A stretch of DNA of 64,000 nucleotides. Source: Acidobacteriota bacterium (lineage in GTDB: Bacteria > Acidobacteriota > Terriglobia > Bryobacterales > UBA6623). The stretch spans positions 627,231 through 691,230 of the forward strand of contig WGMB01000002.1 in assembly GCA_016125275.1 (NCBI GenBank), written 5' to 3'. Below the pieces are notes generated by a model. It was not told the DNA's origin. It was given only the letters and a program-made list of their open reading frames with translations, and ran no database searches. Made by a program: the position numbers and the translations under genes. Shown in pieces: positions 27,483 to 35,746 of this stretch; position 1 is the stretch's first letter, and every line of letters starts with the position of its first letter.

Positions 27483-28487
27483 ATGCCATTCCACGCTTAT
27501 GCCGCCTCGTCCCCCGGCGGCGCATTCCAACCCTTCGACTTCGACCCCGGCCCGCTCGGTCCGAACGAAGTCGAGATCGACGTCGCCTATTGCGGCCTCT
27601 GCCACTCTGACCTGTCGATGCTCCGCAACGAGTTCGGAGTCACCGCGTACCCCTTCGTCCCCGGCCACGAAGCCGCCGGAACCGTTGCCGCCGTCGGCGG
27701 CGCCGTCTCCACGCACCAAGTCGGCCAGAAGGTCGGCCTCGGCTGGTTCTCCCGCAGTTGCATGCACTGCAAGCCCTGCATGTCCGGCGACCACAACCTC
27801 TGCACCACCGTCCAAAGCACCATCATCGGCCGCCACGGAGCCTTCGCCAACAAGGTGCGCTGCAGCGCCGAGTGGGCTCGCCCCTTGCCGGACTCGCTCG
27901 ACATGGCCACCGCCGGACCGCTGTTCTGCGGCGGCATCACCGTCTTCAACCCCATCGTGCAGATGGGCGTGCTGCCCACCAGCCGCGTCGGCGTCATCGG
28001 CATCGGCGGCCTCGGCCACATGGCCCTGCAGTTCCTCAACAAATGGGGCTGCGAGGTCATCGCCTTCACCTCCAGCGCCTCCAAGCAAGAGGAGGCCCTA
28101 CGGCTCGGCGCCCACCGGACCGTCAACTCCCGCAGCGAGCAGGAGCTCGCCGGCATCGCCGAATCGCTGGACTTCATCCTCTCCACCGTCGCCGCCGACG
28201 TGGACTGGGGCTCTTACCTGGGCGCGCTGGCCCCGCGCGGCCGGCTGCACTTCGTCGGCGTTCCGCCCAGCCCCGTGACCTTCCCGGTCACCTCCATCCT
28301 GTTCAAGCAACGCGCCATCTCTTCCACGCCGCTCGGCAGCCCGCAAACCACCAGCACCATGCTGGAGTTCTGCGCCCGCCACGGCATCGCCCCCGTGGTG
28401 GAGGAGTTCGCCATGTCCGACGTCAACGAGGCCTTCGCCCACCTCGAAGCCGGCAAGGCGCGCTATCGTATCGTGCTGAAGAACTGA
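27483..28487 (+). CDS. Zinc-dependent alcohol dehydrogenase (YahK/CAD type)
   Basis: 334-aa NADP(H)-type medium-chain dehydrogenase that reduces aldehydes to alcohols. I prefer the ATG at 27483, which has a GGAGG exactly 9 nt upstream, over one at 27474. Catalytic zinc ligands are Cys and the adjacent His (CGLCHSDLSML), the GHE motif (VPGHEAAGTV) and a Cys in PLFCGGITVF. The structural zinc site is four Cys in CMHCKPCMSGDHNLC. The Rossmann motif is VGVIGIGGLGHMALQF. Cinnamyl-alcohol-dehydrogenase-like members act on a wide range of aldehydes. Confidence 0.92.
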   Translation: MPFHAYAASSPGGAFQPFDFDPGPLGPNEVEIDVAYCGLCHSDLSMLRNEFGVTAYPFVPGHEAAGTVAAVGGAVSTHQVGQKVGLGWFSRSCMHCKPCMSGDHNLCTTVQSTIIGRHGAFANKVRCSAEWARPLPDSLDMATAGPLFCGGITVFNPIVQMGVLPTSRVGVIGIGGLGHMALQFLNKWGCEVIAFTSSASKQEEALRLGAHRTVNSRSEQELAGIAESLDFILSTVAADVDWGSYLGALAPRGRLHFVGVPPSPVTFPVTSILFKQRAISSTPLGSPQTTSTMLEFCARHGIAPVVEEFAMSDVNEAFAHLEAGKARYRIVLKN

Positions 28488-28495
28488 AAACGGCG

Positions 28496-28517
28496 GGGCG
28501 GTCCGGGACGTCCGCCC
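28496..28517 (+). terminator. Hairpin terminator after the alcohol dehydrogenase gene
   Basis: GGGCGG and CCGCCC form a 6-bp stem around a 10-nt loop, directly followed by TTTCC. It lies 9 nt after the dehydrogenase stop and 36 nt before the next ATG. The T-tract is short, so termination may be partial. Confidence 0.45.
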
Positions 28518-28553
28518 TTTCCAGCACAACCGCGCTAACGGAGGACCCTCAGC

Positions 28554-30137
28554 ATGAAGTCCCAAAACTCCGGCGAGCTCACCCGCCGCACTCTCTTCCA
28601 AGTCGGCGCCGCCGCGGCCGCAGGGCTTTCCGCCACGGGCAAAGCCTCCGCCGCCGCCCTCCCCACACGCGGCAAAGGCCCCAACGTCTACGAGCGCATC
28701 GGCGTCAAGCCGTTCATCAACTGCACCTCGTCGCGCACCATGAACGGCGGCTCGGCCGCCGTTCCCGAGGTCGCCGAAGCCATCTACGAGGCGTCGTTCT
28801 ATCACGTGAACCTCCAGGAGCTGCTCGGCAAGGCCTGCCCTTACTTGGCGGAGCTGATGGGCGTCCCCGCCGTGGCCGTCGCCAGCGGCGCCGCCGGCTG
28901 CCTCACCAGCGCCACCCTCGCCGCCATGGCCGGCGGAGACCCCGAGGCCCTCCAGCAGCTCCCCAGCACCGACGGGCTCAAAGACGAGGTCGTCTGCATC
29001 GGCTGGGCGCGCTCCATCTACGACCACGCCATCCGCATGACCGGCGCCAAGATGATCGAGGTCCACACGCCCGAGGACTTGGCCCAAGCCTTCGGCCCGA
29101 AAACCTTCCTGGCCTTCTCCGGCCACGAATCGCACTACCCCGGCAGCAAGCTGCCCCTCGCCCAATTCATTGAAGCCGCCCACGCCCACGGCGTCCCCGT
29201 TCTCATCGACGCCGCCGCCGAGCTGCCCCTGCTGCCCGACCCCTACATGGAAGCCGGCGCGGACATGGTCGCCTACTCCGGCGGCAAGAGCCTCAAAGGC
29301 CCGCAGTCCGGCGGCCTGCTGCTGTGCAGCCGCCCGGAGCTGGCCCGCGCGGCCTTCATCGGCGCCGCCCCGCACCACACCTACGCCCGGCCCATGAAGG
29401 TCTCCAAAGAAGAGGTGATGGGCCTCATCGCCGCCGTCGAAGACCTCGTGCGCACGCGCGACGTGAAGGCCGAATACGCCGAATACACCCGCTGGTTCGA
29501 GCACATCATCGCCCGCATCACCCAGGTGGACGGCGTGAAGGCCTGGGTCATCCCGGAGCCGCGTCCGGGCTACTACCCCGTGATGCAGGTCGAGTGGGAC
29601 CAGAGCAAGATCGGCCTGGTGGCGCGGGAAGTGGGCGAACAACTGCTCGACGGCGAGCCGCGCATCATGACGCACGCCTACCCCAAAGAGCTCGACCCGA
29701 CGAGCATGGAGACGAACAACTTCCTCATCCGCCCCATGGCGATGTACGCCGACGAGTACCGCATCGTCGCCGAACGCCTGTACCAAGTGCTGCGCGACGC
29801 CCCCGGCCCCAAAGCCCCGCCGAAGCTCGAAAAGCCGGCCGCGGACCTGAGCGGCCGCTGGGAAGTGACGGTGACCTACGTGGCGCGCGAAGCGACCCAC
29901 ACGCTGTATCTGGATCAGGACGGCACAGCCCTGCGCGGCCTGCACAAAGGCCGCATCACCGAAGGCGACATCCAGGGAACCATCGCGGGCTCGAAGGTCA
30001 AGTTCGAGAGCCGCGGCAAATACGAAGGCGCCGACCTGCGCTACTACTTCGAAGGCGAGCTCCGCGGCAACACGCTCAGCGGCCGCCTTGGCCTAGGCGA
30101 ATACAGCGAAGGAACCTGGTCGGCGAAGCGGGCGTAG
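28554..30137 (+). CDS. Tat-exported SelA-like PLP-dependent enzyme with C-terminal beta domain
   Basis: 527-aa protein with a twin-arginine signal (TRRTLFQVGAAAAAGLSATG). A fold-type I PLP domain of the SelA/DgaE-like family follows: IGVKPFINCTSSRTMNGGSA, AVASGAAGCLTSATLAAMAG (cofactor phosphate), VLIDAAAELPLLPD (Asp for the pyridine N), then the SGGKSLKGPQSGGLL lysine region. From ~430 a short all-beta domain begins (SGRWEVTVTYVAREATHTLY, GRITEGDIQGTIAG). Relatives act as D-amino-acid or phosphosugar lyases/aldolases. Finding it exported and fused to a lipocalin-like tail is odd; the substrate is unknown. Confidence 0.85.
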   Translation: MKSQNSGELTRRTLFQVGAAAAAGLSATGKASAAALPTRGKGPNVYERIGVKPFINCTSSRTMNGGSAAVPEVAEAIYEASFYHVNLQELLGKACPYLAELMGVPAVAVASGAAGCLTSATLAAMAGGDPEALQQLPSTDGLKDEVVCIGWARSIYDHAIRMTGAKMIEVHTPEDLAQAFGPKTFLAFSGHESHYPGSKLPLAQFIEAAHAHGVPVLIDAAAELPLLPDPYMEAGADMVAYSGGKSLKGPQSGGLLLCSRPELARAAFIGAAPHHTYARPMKVSKEEVMGLIAAVEDLVRTRDVKAEYAEYTRWFEHIIARITQVDGVKAWVIPEPRPGYYPVMQVEWDQSKIGLVAREVGEQLLDGEPRIMTHAYPKELDPTSMETNNFLIRPMAMYADEYRIVAERLYQVLRDAPGPKAPPKLEKPAADLSGRWEVTVTYVAREATHTLYLDQDGTALRGLHKGRITEGDIQGTIAGSKVKFESRGKYEGADLRYYFEGELRGNTLSGRLGLGEYSEGTWSAKRA

Positions 30138-30445
30138 TAGGGTTCATCGACGTTCCTCGGCCAAAACCCGCTACCCCAAGTGCGGCAGGTCTCCCGCGTA
30201 CTGAGCAGGAGAAGTCCTCCGCACCTATCCGAGCACGCTCAATGCCCCCAATTGGGGGCGCTCGGTCATCAATGACTGGAGGCGTTTCCGCGTCTGGTGA
30301 GCGGATACAACGCCCATTTATGCGCGAACGGTCAATGTTCTATAAACGTACAGCCGGATCATCGATCGAGTCAAAGCCTCCAACCGAACCCACGCATTCT
30401 CTAGCCCGTTTACCGTCGGTCGCCCTTCTTCCGCTGCCTCTTGCA
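30138..30445. other. AT-rich intergenic region with inverted repeats
   Basis: No convincing gene in these 308 nt. It starts at normal base composition but turns visibly AT-richer from about 30270 and runs into the low-GC islet. It holds a perfect 16-nt palindrome GCCCCCAATTGGGGGC (30244-30259) flanked by CCGAGC (30229-30234) and GCTCGG (30260-30265), which pair as an outer stem. This could terminate transcription from the PLP gene (plus) or the PIN gene (minus), or mark an insertion edge. Confidence 0.6.
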
Positions 30446-30919
30446 TCATACGACGTTTCTAAGCATTCCCTTCCCGAGTGGCCTCAATAGCCTGGAGTGC
30501 CGTAGAGAAGAATAGATACGAACCCTAGGCGTACCGCTTGGATACAGAGTGGCGTCCTTAACATAACGATGCGACCGGGAATCCCTTGTGCAGAGCAACG
30601 GGCAGTGAGACGCACCAAGAAGTCCCACTATGTGCTGATCATCGCAGTCGGTTCCGATCGTGCGACTGAGAACTTCCGTCTCAAGCGCATCCACAGGGCC
30701 ATCGGCTATGCGGACGGCCAAGCCACCTTTAGTCAACTCATTAACAACCCGCAGATATCGAGATGCCCTTGACAACTCTCTCACATATGTAGTACCGCCG
30801 TAGACCATGCATCCAGATCTAGACTCTATCCATCTCTTTATAGGAGCAAAATCCTTATGAAATTTACTGTCTTGATTAAATACGTCCGCCAGAACGTTGA
30901 TGTCAATCACTATACACAT
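30446..30919 (-). CDS. PIN-domain nuclease-like protein
   Basis: 157-aa protein with PIN-fold features. The first acidic residue is D6 in IVIDINVLADVF. A second is E48 in TTYVRELS, then CDDQHIVGLL (D93/D94) and the fourth Asp in LLCTRDSRSHRY (D113). This spacing matches VapC-like and related single-strand RNases. It begins 5 nt after the stop of the ATPase gene. The DNA is AT-rich and unlike its neighbours. PIN proteins are usually toxins held by an antitoxin; here the likely partner is the ATPase or the ParD-like protein. Confidence 0.75.
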   Translation of the reverse strand: MCIVIDINVLADVFNQDSKFHKDFAPIKRWIESRSGCMVYGGTTYVRELSRASRYLRVVNELTKGGLAVRIADGPVDALETEVLSRTIGTDCDDQHIVGLLGASHCPLLCTRDSRSHRYVKDATLYPSGTPRVRIYSSLRHSRLLRPLGKGMLRNVV

Positions 30920-30924
30920 GATTC

Positions 30925-32241
30925 CTATATCCCAAGGAGCTGCATTTCCTCTTTGATGAAGAAATCCCTGAACGATGCAGGCTGATCGTCCGGGTATCGA
31001 CCCTCAGAGTTTATCTGCATTGGCGTCGCCCTGTTACCTGCCGCGATTCTTTCGAAAAATACAACCTGGGATTTTGGTGGATTAGCATGCCTTGACAAAC
31101 ACAATCGAAAACGATCTATCAAGTAATCCGAATGAGTCTCCATAACAAAACGATGACGCCTCTCAGTTGCTAGTGAAAAAACGAACTCCCCTAATGCCGC
31201 TTGAGCCCGAGGATGCAGATGCACCTCCGGCTGTTCTACTGCGAAATATCCGCCCCGGTTTCGTGACAGAAATTCGACAATCAGCGGCAGGACCTGAGGG
31301 ACCCCATAGCCGACATTGCTGATATTTATGTCCCCATTCTTGAATCGGACGAGCAACTCAAATGGCGACCTGTTGTCGTCGCCAAAATTTCGAGAGACAA
31401 CCGTTTCAAAAAGACCACTCGCCTCGCCAAACGCCTTTAGCTGACGAGCAAATTGAGCCGCTCTCTTAGTTGCCAGGAGCTGGGTCTTGATAAGAAAGGG
31501 AGTATGATCCCCCTCGGGAGAAAACCTTCTCCACGCCTCACTATAAAATCGCTGAGGCCTGGCTCGAATTGGGCCTATACAGGCAAGATCACCGACGGCA
31601 AACGGAATCCGCCCCTGGAACTCAATACTGGGAATCGGCATTCCCCCGATTTCTTTCGAGCCTTTCATATTACGGACAAATTCAATCAGCATCGGAAGAG
31701 GAAGAGATTCTAGGACCTTACCTTCCGCCAGCCGAGTATAACCCCTCGCCACTGTCAGCTCTTCCCGGGCTGCGTCAAGGAACTCCTCAAGGGCGAGGCT
31801 TTCCGATTTCGGACCACCTAAGACTTCTGTGTTCTTAAATTTAGTTGCGTTGCCTCGGAATACCACACGCGTTAGTCGACCATCGCGACAGTGAAGAGCC
31901 CGCGAGAGGTGGGGCGCACCTGCTCGCTCAGAGAACGTAAAGACGAAGGCTAAACTATCCCAGACACCATCCCCCGCCTCATGCAATTCGATTGATCCTA
32001 TCTGAAATCGCGATCGATCTCCAGACCACGCGGAGACCATATCGTCAAAGCTTCCAAGCCCAGCTTCTTCTTGGAGTGTATGGGCCGGAGAAAACCAAAA
32101 CTGCACTTGCGACAACAGGTTTACGATCTTCAGGAAAGACGTCTTGCCGGTACTATTTTCCCCAACAAGAAAATTGACACTTTGGAGAGGTATCAAAGTC
32201 TCCGAGAACCCTCGGAAATTATTCAGAAACACGTATCTCAT
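30925..32241 (-). CDS. SMC/OLD-type AAA ATPase (AAA_15/AAA_21-like)
   Basis: 438-aa ABC-class ATPase. Walker A is FLVGENSTGKTSFLKIV (K33). The signature-like stretch is ISNVGYGVPQVLPLIVEFLS. Walker B/D-loop is YFAVEQPEVHLHPRAQAALG, and the H-loop is FVMETHSDYLIDRFRLC, the standard set for AAA_15/AAA_21 predicted ATPases. The central ~200 residues are variable. No Toprim, HNH or other nuclease domain is fused, so the PIN protein 5 nt downstream may be the effector. The start overlaps the ParD stop (ATGA). The DNA is AT-rich: one hand-counted 60-nt line (31081) has 23 G+C, against 44 in the line at 33121. Signs of horizontal transfer. Confidence 0.88.
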   Translation of the reverse strand: MRYVFLNNFRGFSETLIPLQSVNFLVGENSTGKTSFLKIVNLLSQVQFWFSPAHTLQEEAGLGSFDDMVSAWSGDRSRFQIGSIELHEAGDGVWDSLAFVFTFSERAGAPHLSRALHCRDGRLTRVVFRGNATKFKNTEVLGGPKSESLALEEFLDAAREELTVARGYTRLAEGKVLESLPLPMLIEFVRNMKGSKEIGGMPIPSIEFQGRIPFAVGDLACIGPIRARPQRFYSEAWRRFSPEGDHTPFLIKTQLLATKRAAQFARQLKAFGEASGLFETVVSRNFGDDNRSPFELLVRFKNGDINISNVGYGVPQVLPLIVEFLSRNRGGYFAVEQPEVHLHPRAQAALGEFVFSLATERRHRFVMETHSDYLIDRFRLCLSRHANPPKSQVVFFERIAAGNRATPMQINSEGRYPDDQPASFRDFFIKEEMQLLGI

Positions 32242-32561
32242 AGAGCTGCGAGCCGTACTGGACCCTGAATGTTAACCGAAACGGACCTGGCCGGCAACTC
32301 CGAGAGCATCTCGTTCAGGAAAGCCCCAATCTCGTCCCGAGAGCGCAAGGTCGTAGAGTCCCCGCTCTCCAGGTCGTCCAAGCCTTCCTGCACCGCACCA
32401 CGCAGCCACTCCAGCTTCGCCCGGTCTTCCTGCTCCTGCTGCTCCAACAGGCGCAAACCCTGCCGAACCATCTCGCTGGCGTTGCTGAAGCGCCCGGAAG
32501 CGACGCCTCGCTCGATGAACCGGTCGAAGTGCTCGGTCAGATTCACATGCCGCGTCGCCAT
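32238..32561 (-). CDS. parD: ParD-like ribbon-helix-helix antitoxin
   Basis: 107-aa protein. The N-terminal RHH DNA-binding unit is MATRHVNLTEHFDRFIERGV, with GRFSNASEMVRQGLRLLEQQ forming the two helices of the CopG/ParD fold. The rest matches ParD antitoxins (LEWLRGAVQEGLDDLESGD, IGAFLNEMLSE). A C-terminal tail of ~19 residues (LPARSVSVNIQGPVRLAAL) is longer than usual. The usual partner gene parE is absent; instead the ATPase starts at the overlap. Most of the gene is GC-rich like the host, with a composition change near its 3' end (~32265). Confidence 0.85.
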   Translation of the reverse strand: MATRHVNLTEHFDRFIERGVASGRFSNASEMVRQGLRLLEQQEQEDRAKLEWLRGAVQEGLDDLESGDSTTLRSRDEIGAFLNEMLSELPARSVSVNIQGPVRLAAL

Positions 32562-32592
32562 CAGATCGCCTCGCTCGGATTCCAACCAGGAT

Positions 32593-32607
32593 TGGCAATC
32601 TTTGCCA
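32593..32607. promoter_or_regulatory. Candidate operator upstream of the ParD-like gene
   Basis: TGGCAA and TTGCCA (6-bp arms) around a 3-nt centre TCT, about 32 nt before the parD ATG on the minus strand. RHH antitoxins normally repress their own operon through short palindromes in this position. It lies in the 105-nt gap to the divergent RidA gene. Confidence 0.35.
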
Positions 32608-32666
32608 GCTCTCGCTCGCCCACCCACCCCACGAAGAATCGAGAAACCTCGGTATAGTATCCCAAG

Positions 32667-33128
32667 ATGAAAGCCCCGACCCGGAGGAACCTACCCGCCG
32701 CCCTCGCGGCAGCGGGTCTGGCCGCGGCCGCCTCCGCCCAGGCCCCGCCCCAAAAGCAGGTCCACTACCGCAACGGCCAAAAGCCCGACGCCACGCCCCT
32801 CTACAACTCCGCCATCTCCTTCGGCGACCTCGTCTTTCTCTCCGGAACCGGCGTCACCAGCCCGCCTGACGTCGCCGGCCAGACCCGCCGCGTGCTCGAA
32901 AGCCTCGAGCGCCGCCTGCTGCTCACCGGCTCTTCCATGCAACAGGTCCTCAAATGCACGGTCTTCCTGGCCGACCTCGCCGACTACGGCGCTATGAACG
33001 ACGCCTTTCGCGGCGCTTTCGGCCCCAATCCGCCCGTGCGCACCACCGTCGCCGTCTCCGGCATCCCGGCCAAGAACTGCCGCGTCGAGATCGAAATCAT
33101 CGCTTACCGCGAAAGCCCCAACGCCTAG
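32667..33128 (+). CDS. Exported RidA/YjgF-like protein
   Basis: 153-aa protein. Residues 1-25 are a signal peptide (NLPAALAAAGLAAAASAQAP). The RidA fold follows: LYNSAISFGDLVFLSGTGVT, QTRRVLESLERRLLLTGSSM, VLKCTVFLADLADYGAMNDA and PVRTTVAVSGIPAKNCRVEI, whose Arg is the one that binds the carboxylate of imine substrates in RidA. Most RidA proteins are cytoplasmic enamine/imine deaminases; an export signal is unusual. It is followed after 4 nt by the M81 gene. Confidence 0.88.
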   Translation: MKAPTRRNLPAALAAAGLAAAASAQAPPQKQVHYRNGQKPDATPLYNSAISFGDLVFLSGTGVTSPPDVAGQTRRVLESLERRLLLTGSSMQQVLKCTVFLADLADYGAMNDAFRGAFGPNPPVRTTVAVSGIPAKNCRVEIEIIAYRESPNA

Positions 33129-33132
33129 CCCC

Positions 33133-34680
33133 ATGCCACGTCTTCTCACCGCCTTCCTCGCGCTCGCCCTCGCCGCCGCCTCCTCCGCCCAAAGCAAGAA
33201 GCCGCGCATCGCCGTCGGCGGCCTGAGCGCGGAGTCCAACTCCCTCTACTCCGACACCCGCCCCATGCGCGAGCGCGGGCCGATCGACCGCCAAGAGTGG
33301 ATGCGCGAAGCCCTCAAGTCCAGCAGCGTCGCCTCCGGCGTCGTCGAGGAAGCCCAGAAAGTCGGCCTCGATCTCTATCCCACCGTCTTCGGCGGCGCGG
33401 GCTTCCTGGGCTCGGTCGAGAAGAGCTCGTTCGACAAGGCTCTCAACCATCTCGTGGAAGAGGTCAAGACCGCCAACCCGCCCTTCGACGGCATCATCCT
33501 CATCAACCACGGCGCGATGGTCGTCGACGGCTACCCCGAAGGCGACGAAGAGGTCGTCCGCCGCGTGCGCAACGCCATGGGAGAGGATTTCCCCATCATC
33601 ATCACCCAGGACTTCCACTCCAACGTCTCCGACAAGCTCGTCGAGCTCTCCGACGTCCTCATCACCTACAAGGACAACCCCCACCTCGACACCAAGCAGC
33701 GCGGAATCCAGGCCGCCAAGATCATGGCCGGCATCGTCCGCGGCGAAATCCACCCCGTGCAGGCCATCGCCCGCCCGCCGATGATCGTCAACATCGTCTA
33801 CCAAGACACCTTTCATGCCCCCTACAAGCCCATCACCGACGAGAGCCGCCGCCTCGAGCGCGAGAACCCCAAAATCCTTGCCGCCAGCGTCCCCGGCGGC
33901 TACCAGTGGTCCGACGTCTACAACATCGGCCCCAGCGCCATCGTCGTCACCGACAACGACCCCGCCCTCGCCCAGCGCGAGGCCCAGCGGCTCAGTGACA
34001 TGCTGTGGGGCATCCGCGACCAACTGGTCTTCAAGTCGCCCGGCCCCGCCCAGGCCGTCCGCGAAGCCATGGCGAGCGACGAGTTTCCCGTCGTGCTGAT
34101 GGATACGGGCGACAACATCGGCGGCGGCTCGGCCGGCGACGGTACCTTCATCCTGGCCGAGCTGCTCGAGCAGCAGGCGCAGGGCTGGGTGGTGGTCATC
34201 TCCGACGAAGAGGCCAACAAGGCAGCCTTTGCCGCAGGCGTGGGCGGCGAGTTCGACCAGATGGTCGGCGGCAAGACCGACAAGATCCACGGCGTCCCGG
34301 TCCACATCAAAGGCCGCGTCAAGTCCCTCAACGACGGCGACTACGTCGAAACCGAGGTCCGCCACGGCGGCGGCCGCTACAAGAGCACCGGCCTCACCTC
34401 GGTCATCCGCGTGGAAGGCTCCACCCGCGACCTGCCCAACCTGCTGGTGCTCACCAACCGGCCCACCAGCCCCAACAGCTTGCACCAGATCGTCAGCAAC
34501 GGCGTCTACCCCGAGCGCATGCGCATTCTGGTGGCCAAGGGAACCACCGCGCCGCGGGCCGCCTACGAGCCCATCGCCGCCCGCATCGTGGAAGTCAACT
34601 CCCCCGGCGCCACCGACGTCAACCCCAAGCGCTTCCACTTCAAGCACATCCGCCACCCCCTGTTCGGCGTGGACGAGTGA
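33133..34680 (+). CDS. Exported M81 family metallopeptidase (MlrC/microcystinase C-like)
   Basis: 515-aa protein with a signal peptide (RLLTAFLALALAAASSAQS). The N-terminal M81 domain has RIAVGGLSAESNSLYSDTRP, ILINHGAMVVDGYPEGDEEV, IIITQDFHSNVSDKLVEL (Asp/His metal residues) and a matching C-terminal domain with VVLMDTGDNIGGGSAGDGTF, the typical MlrC Asp/Gly motif. MlrC hydrolyses a linear tetrapeptide in microcystin degradation; most M81 proteins have unknown amide substrates. It forms an operon with RidA. Confidence 0.9.
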   Translation: MPRLLTAFLALALAAASSAQSKKPRIAVGGLSAESNSLYSDTRPMRERGPIDRQEWMREALKSSSVASGVVEEAQKVGLDLYPTVFGGAGFLGSVEKSSFDKALNHLVEEVKTANPPFDGIILINHGAMVVDGYPEGDEEVVRRVRNAMGEDFPIIITQDFHSNVSDKLVELSDVLITYKDNPHLDTKQRGIQAAKIMAGIVRGEIHPVQAIARPPMIVNIVYQDTFHAPYKPITDESRRLERENPKILAASVPGGYQWSDVYNIGPSAIVVTDNDPALAQREAQRLSDMLWGIRDQLVFKSPGPAQAVREAMASDEFPVVLMDTGDNIGGGSAGDGTFILAELLEQQAQGWVVVISDEEANKAAFAAGVGGEFDQMVGGKTDKIHGVPVHIKGRVKSLNDGDYVETEVRHGGGRYKSTGLTSVIRVEGSTRDLPNLLVLTNRPTSPNSLHQIVSNGVYPERMRILVAKGTTAPRAAYEPIAARIVEVNSPGATDVNPKRFHFKHIRHPLFGVDE

Positions 34681-34709
34681 GGCGGGCGGCGGCGTCGTAG
34701 CTTGGGAAT

Positions 34710-35741
34710 CTACAGCGATTTCAGATAGTCGATCAACCGATACTCCTCGGCCGTGGTCCAACCGGCGTCGAGCGTCGCAATCAGCAGCCCCACGAGCTCC
34801 CGATGCTGCTTGAGCGCGTGCAGGACCGAGCCCCCTTGCCGTCTCACGATTTGCACGTAGATCCCCACGACGTCATCCGCATCCGTGGAATAGTACTCGT
34901 TCAAATGCCGCACGATCTTCAGCACGGCGTCCATGTTGATCCCGCATTCCTCGAACATCGCGTTCGCCAGGCCGTCCTCGTCGCGCCACAGCAAGTGCGT
35001 GTACCGCGGAATGATCGCGGCGATGGTGGCGTCGATCGGAACCGCCGTCTCCACATACACCTCATCCGCCATCATGGCGCCCAGCATCCCGCCGACCGCC
35101 GCTCCCACGGCGATGCCGACCGGCCCGAACCAGATTCCGGCGGCGGCCCCGGCCGCTACGCTGCCCAGCATTCCTCCGCCGAGGTTGGCCGTTTCGCGGC
35201 CGGCTGCGACGAGCTTATTCTCCGCTGTGCCGATGTTGTAGATGGCGACCACCGCCGCCAGCACCCATAGCGCCCGGCCGGCGGCGCCCAAGCGCGCCGC
35301 TCGCACGGAAACCTTGGGGTTTGGCCGGCCCGCCGCCGCGACGATCTCGAGCGCTACCGTCTCGCGCTCGGCCGCCGTCAGGGCGTTCGGAGGTTTGCCG
35401 AACTTCTGCTGGGAGTACTTCCCGACCAGATCCTCCAGCGCCAGCCCTTTCGCCTTCAGTTGGACGGCTTTTGCCCTGCCGATGTCGCTCGATTTCGCGC
35501 GCGCCCAATCCAGCAGCTCATTGCGCATCTCGTTCGCCATCGTCTCGGCTTGCAGATACGTGATCTTGCCCGCTCGATAGCTCTCGCGAATCTCGTGGGA
35601 ATATTCCTGCGCCTTTCGCAAATACTGCTCACGAACGCTCGCATCTTGGATGAAGCGGAATCCGAAGTCCGCCATCTGCACTTCGAGCTGTCGAAGCGCG
35701 TCGGCAACCTGGATGTCTCGATCCGTCTGCTTGACCGGCAT
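34710..35741 (-). CDS. Putative toxin/effector with glycine-zipper membrane segments
   Basis: 343-aa protein; the ATG at 35741 is chosen because it begins 5 nt after the upstream stop. Residues ~1-150 are helical and charged. Then comes RALWVLAAVVAIYNIGTAEN (hydrophobic, ~156-175) and a Gly/Ala-rich stretch of repeated GxxxG spacing (~187-225: LGGGMLGSVAAGAAAGIWFG, GIAVGAAVGGMLGAMMADEV). The last ~115 residues are soluble. This order, with a small upstream partner, resembles membrane-inserting polymorphic or T6SS-type effectors, but I cannot assign a named family. No secretion genes lie nearby. Confidence 0.6.
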   Translation of the reverse strand: MPVKQTDRDIQVADALRQLEVQMADFGFRFIQDASVREQYLRKAQEYSHEIRESYRAGKITYLQAETMANEMRNELLDWARAKSSDIGRAKAVQLKAKGLALEDLVGKYSQQKFGKPPNALTAAERETVALEIVAAAGRPNPKVSVRAARLGAAGRALWVLAAVVAIYNIGTAENKLVAAGRETANLGGGMLGSVAAGAAAGIWFGPVGIAVGAAVGGMLGAMMADEVYVETAVPIDATIAAIIPRYTHLLWRDEDGLANAMFEECGINMDAVLKIVRHLNEYYSTDADDVVGIYVQIVRRQGGSVLHALKQHRELVGLLIATLDAGWTTAEEYRLIDYLKSL

Positions 35742-35746
35742 ACGGC

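Noticed and set aside
28098-29945. A 615-codon minus-strand frame over the PLP gene
   Set aside because: Gly/Val/Asp-rich shadow without start signals; the plus-strand gene has a Tat signal and family motifs.
32238-32561. parDE toxin-antitoxin locus
   Set aside because: No ParE-like frame follows or precedes; the next gene is the ATPase.
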